Source: Sphingomonadales bacterium UBA2683 (GTDB taxonomy: Bacteria > Pseudomonadota > Alphaproteobacteria > Sphingomonadales > Sphingomonadaceae). Taken from it: a DNA stretch of 64,000 nucleotides. The stretch covers positions 297,085 to 361,084 of the forward strand of contig DELZ01000001.1 of the NCBI GenBank assembly GCA_002354635.1. The letters run 5' to 3'. The notes beneath the pieces are model-generated. The model did not search any database, was not told where the DNA came from, and saw only the letters and a program-made list of their open reading frames with translations. The translations under genes were made by a program, and so were the position numbers. This document shows positions 40,974 through 49,001 of the stretch, in pieces (within the stretch, counting starts at the first letter, position 1; the number at the start of each line of letters is the position of its first letter).

Positions 40974-43085
40974 ATGCTTGATCGACCTCCTTCTGAAACC
41001 CGGAGACGGCGCTGGTATTGGCCGTTCGGTAACCGGAAAACCGTCGAAACCCGATTTTACGAGCCCTATGGCGATGCAATCCCGCCCCGCATCGATGAAC
41101 CCTTGGCTCCGCTCAGAAAAGTGCATGGCAAATGGTGGTGGGTCAGCCGCGGAACAGCGGCGATGCTGTTCATATTCTTCCTGATCATAGCCTATCTTGC
41201 GATTACGGCACCGCTGTCGAAATCCCTGCAGCCGGTCGCGCCACCGCAAATCACCTTGTTGACCGCCGACGGCCAGCCTTTCGCCCGCAATGGCGCGGTT
41301 GTCGACGACCCGGTGCAGGTTTCTCAATTGCCCGATCACCTTATCGAAGCCTTCATGGCGATCGAGGACCGGCGCTTCTATTCGCACTGGGGGGTTGATC
41401 CGCGCGGGCTGGCGCGGGCCCTGTGGAGCAATTTCTCCGGCAGCGGGATAACCCAGGGCGGCAGCACGATTACCCAGCAGCTGGCCAAGACCACATTTCT
41501 GACACCGGAGCGCAGCCTCACCCGTAAGGCGCGCGAAATGCTGATCGCTTTCTGGCTCGAGGCCTGGCTGACCAAGGATGAAATACTCGAGCGCTATCTT
41601 TCCAACGTCTATTTCGGCGACAATGTCTACGGCCTGCGTGCAGCCTCGCTGCATTATTACTATCGCCAGCCGGAAAATCTGACACTGGAACAGGCGGTAG
41701 TGCTGGCCGGTCTGGTCCAGGCACCGTCCCGTCTTGCCCCCACCCGCAATCCGGAACTGGCAGCAAAGCGGGCCAACCTGGTCAAGTCCGCCATGGTCAG
41801 CGCCGGTTATCTGACCCGGCAGGAGGCCGACAGGCTTGGCACAGCCCGACTGGATGTTCGGTCCAGGAACAGCCTGCCCACCGGCACCTATTTCGCCGAC
41901 TGGGCAATGCCACAGGCCCGGGCGCTCACCGACCTGAGCTACGAGAAACTGACCCTCACCACGACGCTGGATTCGCGGATGCAGGAAATTGCCCGCCGTG
42001 CGATCGCCCGCGCACCGCTCGGCCAGGCGCAAGTTGCGCTGATCGCGATGCGGCCGGATGGCGAGGTCGTCGCAATGATCGGGGGCAAGGATTATGCAAA
42101 ATCCGCCTTCAATCGCGTGACCCAGGCCAAACGCCAGCCGGGATCCACTTTCAAGCTGTTTGTCTGGCTGGCGGCGCTGCGCTCCGGGATGCAGCCGAGT
42201 GACATGGTCGACGACACCCCGATCACCAGGGGCGGCTATCTGCCCAAAAATGCCGGAGAAAATTATCGGGGCTCGATCACCCTGAAGGAGGCTTTCGCCA
42301 AGTCGAGCAATGTTGCAGCGGTACGGCTGTTCGGTCAGCTGGGCGACCGCGCCGTAATTCGCGAAGCACGCAATCTGGGGATCAAATCGCGACTGGCCGA
42401 GGATGACCCAAGCCTGGCCCTCGGCACATCAACGATGACGCTGATGGAATTGACGGCGGCTTATGCAGGGGTTGCGGGCAACACATGGCCGGTCGAACCC
42501 TATGCCTTTAAAAAAGAGACCCAGAGCTGGACCGAATGGCTGTTCGACTGGCCGGGGCGTTATGAATCGAGAACCCATACCAATATGGAAGCGCTGCTGC
42601 GGTCTGCCGTCAACGAAGGCACCGGTCGCCGCGCGATGCTGTCGATTCCCAACTACGGCAAGACCGGAACCAGCCAGAACAATCGTGACGCCCTGTTCGT
42701 CGGCTATGCCGGTGACGGCGAGGACCGGCTGGTGGTCGGCGTATGGATCGGCAATGATGACAATAAACCGCTGAAGGGAATCAGTGGCGGCAGCCTGCCC
42801 GCACGAATCTGGAAGGACTTCATGCAGCAGGCGGTCCAGTTCAGAAAGCCCGCCGGTATCGGCAAACCTGCCAGCAAGCCGGATCCGGAAGGTCCGGTCA
42901 CACCGCTTGATCTGCCTGAAATCACCGACGGTCCAGCGGAGGCGGGCGATACCGAAATCCGGATAAACGGCGATTCCGGGGTCCGGATTGGCACCGATAT
43001 TGGCGGTATTCCGGTCGATGTGAAAATCGATGGCGATGGCGTGGCGATCGAACGACGGCAGGAAGGAGCGCCGTCCGGACAGTGA
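40974..43085 (+). CDS. Class A penicillin-binding protein (PBP1-type glycosyltransferase/transpeptidase)
   Basis: A 703-residue bifunctional peptidoglycan synthase. A basic cytoplasmic N-terminus is followed by one transmembrane helix (59-79), the GT51 domain with catalytic Glu131 (MAIEDRRFYSHWGVDPRGLARAL) and TQGGSTITQQLAKTTFLTPERSLTRKAREML, and the transpeptidase domain with Ser391 in the STFK motif, AKSSNVAAV as the SxN motif and Lys563 in KTGTSQNN. The C-terminus has a Pro/Asp-rich tail and a short GVRIGTDIGGIPVDVKIDGDGVAI segment. It lies between cobS and cobT on the same strand, an odd neighbourhood. The ribosome binding site is weak. Confidence 0.93.
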   Translation: MLDRPPSETRRRRWYWPFGNRKTVETRFYEPYGDAIPPRIDEPLAPLRKVHGKWWWVSRGTAAMLFIFFLIIAYLAITAPLSKSLQPVAPPQITLLTADGQPFARNGAVVDDPVQVSQLPDHLIEAFMAIEDRRFYSHWGVDPRGLARALWSNFSGSGITQGGSTITQQLAKTTFLTPERSLTRKAREMLIAFWLEAWLTKDEILERYLSNVYFGDNVYGLRAASLHYYYRQPENLTLEQAVVLAGLVQAPSRLAPTRNPELAAKRANLVKSAMVSAGYLTRQEADRLGTARLDVRSRNSLPTGTYFADWAMPQARALTDLSYEKLTLTTTLDSRMQEIARRAIARAPLGQAQVALIAMRPDGEVVAMIGGKDYAKSAFNRVTQAKRQPGSTFKLFVWLAALRSGMQPSDMVDDTPITRGGYLPKNAGENYRGSITLKEAFAKSSNVAAVRLFGQLGDRAVIREARNLGIKSRLAEDDPSLALGTSTMTLMELTAAYAGVAGNTWPVEPYAFKKETQSWTEWLFDWPGRYESRTHTNMEALLRSAVNEGTGRRAMLSIPNYGKTGTSQNNRDALFVGYAGDGEDRLVVGVWIGNDDNKPLKGISGGSLPARIWKDFMQQAVQFRKPAGIGKPASKPDPEGPVTPLDLPEITDGPAEAGDTEIRINGDSGVRIGTDIGGIPVDVKIDGDGVAIERRQEGAPSGQ

Positions 43086-43171
43086 CGCCGGCCGCGGGCT
43101 TTGCCTAACAAAAATGCAGGAAATTAGGCCTTTGATTCCCCTCGCCTTTCCGCTTAAAGCTGTTCGCTTCT

Positions 43172-44992
43172 ATGGCTGACCGTTCCAAACTTGATGATCT
43201 GAAAGACGTGCTCGGTGGCGCGGCGCGATCGATCGCCCGCGACCCGGACCTGGAGCTCGCTTACACGGCCGAAGCCCCGTCCCAGTCCGGCCAGCATCTC
43301 AAGGTGCCGATGCCGGCGCGCGACCTGCCACCGGCGCAGGTCGCCGAAGCGCGCGGCTTTGCCGACAGTTTTTCCCTGAAATTACGCCACCATGATGAAG
43401 CGACGCACCGGAAGAATGCGCCGCAGGAAGCAATTGCGCGTGCCTGTTTCGACGCGCTCGAACAGGTGCGCACCGACGCGCTGGGCTCGCGGGGCATGAC
43501 CGGAGCCAAAGACAATCTCAACGCCGCGCTGGAAATGCGGATGCGTTCCGATCCGATCGCGCGGGCGCAAAATCGCGACGAAGTTCCGATTTCTACCGCT
43601 CTGGCATTGCTGGCGCGGGAAAAATTGACCGGACAGGCACCCCCGGCGGGCACGGTCAAGGGTCTCGACATGCTCCGCGAGTGGATCGAGGAAGGGGCCG
43701 GCGCGGACCTTGACGGCCTCAATCTGACGCTCGACGATCAGAACAGTTTTGCCAAATTGTCGACGCAATTGCTGCAGCATCTGGATCTGATCAAGAGCGA
43801 TGATGAATCCGAAGCCGAGGACAGCGAGGACGACAGCGAAGAGGACAGCGACGACAGCACCGACGACGGCGCCGACGAGGAAGCCACCGGCGATCAGGGT
43901 GAATCGGAAATGCGGTCGGAACCATCCGACGACGATAGTCAGGACGGTGAAAGCGACCAGAATGCCGAGGAGCTGGAAGAGGGCGCCGAAGAGGAAATGG
44001 GAGACGCCGGCGACGATGGCATGATGCCGGTCCGTCCCAACCGGGCAATGTCCGACCTGCCACCCGGTTTCAATTATACCGCCTGGACCGAAAAATATGA
44101 CGAGGTCATCAGCGCCACGGAACTCTGCGACGAAGAGGAACTGACCCGGCTCCGCGCCTTCCTTGACCAGCAACTGACCAGCCTGCAGGGTGCAGTCACC
44201 AAACTCGCCAACCGGCTGCAGCGCCGTTTGATGGCGCAGCAGAACCGCAGCTGGGACTTCGACCAGGAAGAGGGCATGCTCGATGCGGCCCGCCTTGCCC
44301 GCGTGGTCAGCAACCCCTCGCACAGCCTGTCCTACAAGATCGAACGCGAAACCGATTTCCGCGACACCGTCGTGACCTTGCTGATCGACAATAGCGGCTC
44401 GATGCGCGGGCGGCCGATATCAATCGCGGCAATTTCTGCCGACATCATGGCGCGCACCCTGGAACGGTGCGGCGTCAAGACCGAGATTCTGGGCTTTACG
44501 ACCCGCGCCTGGAAGGGCGGCCAGACCCGCGAGGACTGGCTGGCGGCCGATCGCCCGGCCAACCCCGGGCGGCTCAACGATCTGCGCCATATCGTCTACA
44601 AGAAGGCCGACGAACCCTGGCGGCATGCCAAGAAGAATCTCGGCCTGATGATGCGCGAAGGGCTGCTCAAGGAAAATATCGACGGCGAGGCCCTGCTCTG
44701 GGCTCACAGCCGCCTGATCGCCCGGCCCGAAGAACGCCGGATATTGATGGTCATATCGGACGGCGCCCCGGTCGATGACAGCACCCTGTCGGTCAACCAT
44801 GGCGCCTATCTGGAAAACCATCTCCGCAAGGTGATCGAATGGATCGAAAGCCGCTCGCCCGTGCAACTGGTCGCTATCGGCATCGGCCATGATGTGACCC
44901 GCTATTACAAGAAGGCCGTGACAATCATGGATGCCGAGCAACTGGGCGGGACAATGGTCGAACAGCTGGCCGGACTTTTTGATGAGGACTGA
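43172..44992 (+). CDS. cobT: Cobaltochelatase subunit CobT
   Basis: CobT forms the cobaltochelatase ATPase complex with CobS. The 606-residue product has the three expected parts: an N-terminal CobT domain, a very acidic Asp/Glu/Ser-rich linker at about residues 208-282 (encoded around 43795-44015), and a C-terminal von Willebrand A-like domain with an intact MIDAS DNSGSM around Asp406 (VVTLLIDNSGSMRGRPIS). The ending RKVIEWIESRSPVQLVAIGIGHDVTRYYKKAV is family-typical. It is separated from cobS by the PBP gene and followed at once by the nitroreductase gene. Confidence 0.94.
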   Translation: MADRSKLDDLKDVLGGAARSIARDPDLELAYTAEAPSQSGQHLKVPMPARDLPPAQVAEARGFADSFSLKLRHHDEATHRKNAPQEAIARACFDALEQVRTDALGSRGMTGAKDNLNAALEMRMRSDPIARAQNRDEVPISTALALLAREKLTGQAPPAGTVKGLDMLREWIEEGAGADLDGLNLTLDDQNSFAKLSTQLLQHLDLIKSDDESEAEDSEDDSEEDSDDSTDDGADEEATGDQGESEMRSEPSDDDSQDGESDQNAEELEEGAEEEMGDAGDDGMMPVRPNRAMSDLPPGFNYTAWTEKYDEVISATELCDEEELTRLRAFLDQQLTSLQGAVTKLANRLQRRLMAQQNRSWDFDQEEGMLDAARLARVVSNPSHSLSYKIERETDFRDTVVTLLIDNSGSMRGRPISIAAISADIMARTLERCGVKTEILGFTTRAWKGGQTREDWLAADRPANPGRLNDLRHIVYKKADEPWRHAKKNLGLMMREGLLKENIDGEALLWAHSRLIARPEERRILMVISDGAPVDDSTLSVNHGAYLENHLRKVIEWIESRSPVQLVAIGIGHDVTRYYKKAVTIMDAEQLGGTMVEQLAGLFDED

Positions 44993-44996
44993 TTCC

Positions 44997-45668
44997 ATGA
45001 ACGTCACCGAAGCCGTCACGTCTCGCCGCTCTGTCCGCCAGTTTCTCGACAGGCCGGTCGACCGGGCGACGCTCGAACAGGTGCTGCAAACGGCGCAACG
45101 CGCTCCATCCGGCGGCAACACGCAGCCTTGGAACGCGATCATCGTGGTCGGCGATGCGCTCGAGGATATCACAGCGAAGATCAAGGAAAAGGCCAAGGCG
45201 GCACCGATGGGTGAAAATATGGAATATGCCATTTATCCCAAGGATCTGGACGGCCGCTACGAGGAACAGCGGCGGGCGGTGGGCCGCGACATGTTCGATA
45301 GCATTGGTCTGGCGCGGGAAGATGGTCCGGGCCGTGTCGCGCAGATGGCGAGGAACTGGGACAGTTTCGGAGCCCCGGTGCAATTGTTCACTTACACCAG
45401 GAAATATATGGGCCCGCCGCAATGGTCTGACATGGGCATGTGGCTGCAGACCGTCATGCTGTTGCTGCGCGAAGCCGGGCTGGACAGCTGTCCCCAGGAA
45501 ATCTGGGCGATGTACGGCAGCTATATGCGGGAACTGCTCGGCATCGATGATGATCATATCTTCTTTTGCGGAATGGCGATCGGTTATCGCGACCCGGATG
45601 ATCCAATCAACAATTTTGAGGTCCCCCGCGTTCCGATTCGCGATGCCATAGAGTTTCGTGGCCTTTAA
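44997..45668 (+). CDS. Nitroreductase-family FMN oxidoreductase
   Basis: A 223-residue FMN-dependent NAD(P)H oxidoreductase of the nitroreductase superfamily. The N-terminus TSRRSVRQFLDRPVDRATLEQVLQTAQRAPSGGNTQPWNAIIV is diagnostic (FMN-binding Arg-Arg-Ser and SGGNTQPW). The C-terminal part has LGIDDDHIFFCGMAIGYRD and a final FRGL. I start at the ATG at 44997, five bases past the cobT stop, with GAGGA eight bases upstream. It may be cotranscribed with cobT; a related flavin reductase step is known in cobalamin synthesis (cob(II)yrinic reductase), but assigning that role here is only a possibility. Confidence 0.9.
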   Translation: MNVTEAVTSRRSVRQFLDRPVDRATLEQVLQTAQRAPSGGNTQPWNAIIVVGDALEDITAKIKEKAKAAPMGENMEYAIYPKDLDGRYEEQRRAVGRDMFDSIGLAREDGPGRVAQMARNWDSFGAPVQLFTYTRKYMGPPQWSDMGMWLQTVMLLLREAGLDSCPQEIWAMYGSYMRELLGIDDDHIFFCGMAIGYRDPDDPINNFEVPRVPIRDAIEFRGL

Positions 45669-45881
45669 CGAGCGAAGCCTCTGAATTTTTTCGAAATTTC
45701 CAAATTACGTCCCTGAATGCGACAAAAACCGCCCAATCGGACGACCGTGTCGTTATTTTCCTATCGGGGACTCGGAATCCATAGGAAGATGTAGTAGCAA
45801 AATATATATTCCGGGTCGCGAACGTCGCTGGTCATGTCTGAGGGGACTGGTCGGCACACCAATTTTTATGGGGAAATTTTC

Positions 45882-48800
45882 GTGCGCCGGACAGGCATTT
45901 GCATCATAATATCGGCGATAGCCCTGACGACCATTCCCGGAGCGGCCACTGCCAATTCGTCCTCCCCGATATTGCGCGACAGCTTTCCCATCGGCAGCAG
46001 CGATGGCATATTGTGTCAGGTTCAGGACCGCAGCATCGAAAACAAGGCCAAGAACAATATGTTCGACCGCAGTTGGGCTGTGGTTTGCCGTGATTCGGCG
46101 CGACCGGTCGGTTTTGTCTATTCGTCCCGGTCAGGGGAACAGGATCTGCTCGCACGGATCAGCCCTCATCGCTCGGAACCGGTAACCTGCTCGGCGACCG
46201 AAGTCCGGGCAAAGGTCGGCGATTTTCGCCATACGGCGTGTCGGCTGGCCGCCGAGCCGGTTGCCTATTCGCTGGTGGTCGGATCTCAAGACGGCACTTC
46301 CTATGTCGCCGAAGGTCTGGCTGCCTATGACAGTGCGACCCTGCTGGCACTCAAGTCGATTTTGCAGAATACGATCGCAGAAGGCAAAATTGACGTCGCT
46401 TCGACGTCGGTGGAAGATCCGTTCGCCTTCGCCCGCGTGCAGGCAGCGACGCTCAAGCCCGACCAGGCGCTGGCGGAAGGCTATAGACGCAACCTCAGCG
46501 GCAATTATGCCGAGGCGGCCGCCTTTTTTGAAACATTGCAACAGCGGACGTCGGGCATGAAGGGGGAAGATATCAATCCCCACGAATATTTGATCAACCG
46601 GGCATTGCAAAAATCCAATCTGGGCGAGTTCGCCGAGGCAGACGAGCTGTTCGAACAAGCCAATGCCCTGAACAATGTTGATCCGGTAACCGAGAGGTTA
46701 CAGCGGAATTTTGAAGCGATGCATCTGCTCAATCAGGGCCTGTTTGGTGCAGCGATCGAGCGGCTCGATATGCCACTCGAAACGTCGCTCCAGGAGCAAA
46801 TGGCGGTGACCGAACGTCTGGAGATCACAGCGCCGATTTCGAGCCGGATCAACGGTAGCGTGCGGACCCGCAACCTGCTCGGATTTGTTGACGAAACCAA
46901 ATTGAGCGCCCGGGAGCGGGCCGAGATCATCGATGCGCAGGCATTGCAGCTTTCGGGCACGGCGCAGCGGCTGAAGGGCGACCGCGAATCAGCCCGGAGA
47001 TCCCTTGTCTCGGCCTATAATCGCGCTGTTGCCGTTCGGGATGGCCGCGTCACATCGATCACCCGGCTGAGGGCCCAGACGCTTGCTGAATTGTCCCTGA
47101 TTTCAGAAGCCGACGGCGATTTGCAAGAGGCCGAGCAACTGCTCCGCGGCGGGCTGGATCTGCTGAACATTCAATATCCGGAAACACGGGCGGTTAATGG
47201 CGCCAAGGCCCGACTCGCTGCCTTTTTGTTGCGGAGAGGAAAGACAACGGAAGCACGCCGATTATACGGCGAAGTCGTGGAAAGTTCGCTGGGCAAACGA
47301 AGCGCGATTTCCGGGCTGGCCAACCAGTTGGCGCCCTATTTTCGCTTGTTGGCCGAGGATGACACAGCGACCGAGCAATTTTTCAAGGCTTCGCAAATTT
47401 TGATTCGTCCGGGCGTTGCGGAAACCCAGGCCGTGCTTGCGCGCGAACTCAGCGGCGGGACCGATGAAGCCGCGCGCCTGTTCAGGCAATCAACCAATCT
47501 GGCGCGCAATATCGAACGATTGCGGATGCGCTTTGCCGCGCTGAGCAGAGTCGAGCAGACCCCATCGGTCGCCAGACAGGCCGCGGATCTCGCGTCCGAG
47601 ATCGAAACATTGGAGAAAAGCCAGCAGTTCACCCAGGTGAAGCTATCCGAATTTCCGCAATATCGGGTGGTCGGCGATCGTTTCCTCAGCCTGGCCGAAC
47701 TGCGCGCGACCATGCAGCCCGCTGAATCCTACATGCGCATGGCAATTATCGGCGGCGACATTTTCATGTTCTACACCGACAAGTCGGCAGCGAATGTTTA
47801 CCGGGTTCCGCTGGATGAGGCGGCGCTGGACCAAAAGGTCGACACCCTCCGCGCTTCGATCTCGGTTTTCGAAAATGGACAGAATGTCACCTATCCTTTC
47901 GACATTGAAGCGGCGCGCGATCTCTACGGCGCGCTTTTCGGACCGGTGGCCGACCGGCTGGCTCGCGCCCGGCATCTGATATTCGAGCCGGATGGTGCCA
48001 TGCTTCGCTTGCCGGTCAACTTGCTGGTGGCCGATGATGCGTCGGTTGCGCAATATCTTGCCCGATCAGAAGCCCCCGACGCCGATCCGTTTGATTTCAC
48101 CGGGGTCAATTGGCTGGGCCGGGATCTGGATATCAGCACCGCGGTATCGTCCCGGGCGTTTGCCGATGCCAGGGCAGCACCCCAATCGGATGCCTCGCAA
48201 CAATATTTGGGAATGGGCAGAAACCAGCCGGTTTTGGGCAGCATCAATGTCGCAGCCCTGCGCGGCGGTGAACAGGATGAGGATAGCCAGTGCCTATGGC
48301 CGCTGGGCCAATGGAACGCTCCGATATCCGATCGCGAATTGCTGATGGCGGAGGGGCTGATTGGCGCGGAAAACTCGGAGCTGATCACCGGTGCGGCCTT
48401 CTCCGATAGCGAAATCCTGTCCAAAAATGATATCGACGATTTTCGCATTTTGCATTTTGCCACCCATGGTCTGGTAACCGCACCCAATCCGTCCTGTCCG
48501 GCAAAACCGGCATTGGTGACCTCTTTTGGCGACAATGGCTCGGACGGGTTGCTGGCCTTCGATGAAATTTTCGATCTCAAACTGGATGCGGACATCATCA
48601 TCCTTTCGGCCTGCGACACCGCAGGAAAGGCCAGCGTAACCGCCACCCGCGAGGCCGGTGTCAGCAGCGGTGGCGGCACCGCTCTGGATGGTCTGGTCCG
48701 GTCTTTCATCGGTGCCGGCGGACGCTCGGTACTCGCCAGCCACTGGCCGGCTCCGGATGAATTCCGTGCAACGGAGCGGCTGATCAACGGCTTGTTCAGA

Positions 48801-49001
48801 GACGGACAGGGCCAGTCGATTGCCAAGGCGCTGAGACAGTCCCAGCTGCACTTGATGGATGACCCGATAACATCGCATCCCTTTTACTGGGCTGGATTTG
48901 CCCTGATCGGCGATGGTGAACGATCCTTCTTGCCGGCCAGCGCGGACACGTCAGCCGATAATGCAGCGGATGCGGCAGCGACAAAGGCGGCTCTGAAATA
49001 A
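45882..49001 (+). CDS. Exported TPR-CHAT domain protein (caspase-like)
   Basis: A large protein of 1039 residues from the GTG at 45882 (preceded by GGGGAAA); an ATG at 45834 would add 16 codons. The N-terminus looks like a Sec signal (RRTGICIIISAIALTTIPGAATA), so the protein is probably periplasmic or further exported. The middle has TPR-like helices (GNYAEAAAFFETLQQR; LGEFAEADELFEQANALN) and further helical repeats to about residue 620. The C-terminal CHAT domain has an intact caspase-type dyad: His862 in HFATHG and Cys911 in LSACDT, then GVSSGGGTALDGLVRSFIGAGGRSVLASHWP. The stop overlaps the cyclase start by one base (TAATG). CHAT proteases cleave partner proteins in several systems; the target here is unknown. 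Confidence 0.88.
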   Translation: MRRTGICIIISAIALTTIPGAATANSSSPILRDSFPIGSSDGILCQVQDRSIENKAKNNMFDRSWAVVCRDSARPVGFVYSSRSGEQDLLARISPHRSEPVTCSATEVRAKVGDFRHTACRLAAEPVAYSLVVGSQDGTSYVAEGLAAYDSATLLALKSILQNTIAEGKIDVASTSVEDPFAFARVQAATLKPDQALAEGYRRNLSGNYAEAAAFFETLQQRTSGMKGEDINPHEYLINRALQKSNLGEFAEADELFEQANALNNVDPVTERLQRNFEAMHLLNQGLFGAAIERLDMPLETSLQEQMAVTERLEITAPISSRINGSVRTRNLLGFVDETKLSARERAEIIDAQALQLSGTAQRLKGDRESARRSLVSAYNRAVAVRDGRVTSITRLRAQTLAELSLISEADGDLQEAEQLLRGGLDLLNIQYPETRAVNGAKARLAAFLLRRGKTTEARRLYGEVVESSLGKRSAISGLANQLAPYFRLLAEDDTATEQFFKASQILIRPGVAETQAVLARELSGGTDEAARLFRQSTNLARNIERLRMRFAALSRVEQTPSVARQAADLASEIETLEKSQQFTQVKLSEFPQYRVVGDRFLSLAELRATMQPAESYMRMAIIGGDIFMFYTDKSAANVYRVPLDEAALDQKVDTLRASISVFENGQNVTYPFDIEAARDLYGALFGPVADRLARARHLIFEPDGAMLRLPVNLLVADDASVAQYLARSEAPDADPFDFTGVNWLGRDLDISTAVSSRAFADARAAPQSDASQQYLGMGRNQPVLGSINVAALRGGEQDEDSQCLWPLGQWNAPISDRELLMAEGLIGAENSELITGAAFSDSEILSKNDIDDFRILHFATHGLVTAPNPSCPAKPALVTSFGDNGSDGLLAFDEIFDLKLDADIIILSACDTAGKASVTATREAGVSSGGGTALDGLVRSFIGAGGRSVLASHWPAPDEFRATERLINGLFRDGQGQSIAKALRQSQLHLMDDPITSHPFYWAGFALIGDGERSFLPASADTSADNAADAAATKAALK

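Noticed and set aside
40941..42032. A 363-codon minus-strand frame opposite the penicillin-binding protein
   Set aside because: Antisense to conserved GT51 and transpeptidase coding sequence, with no motif of its own.
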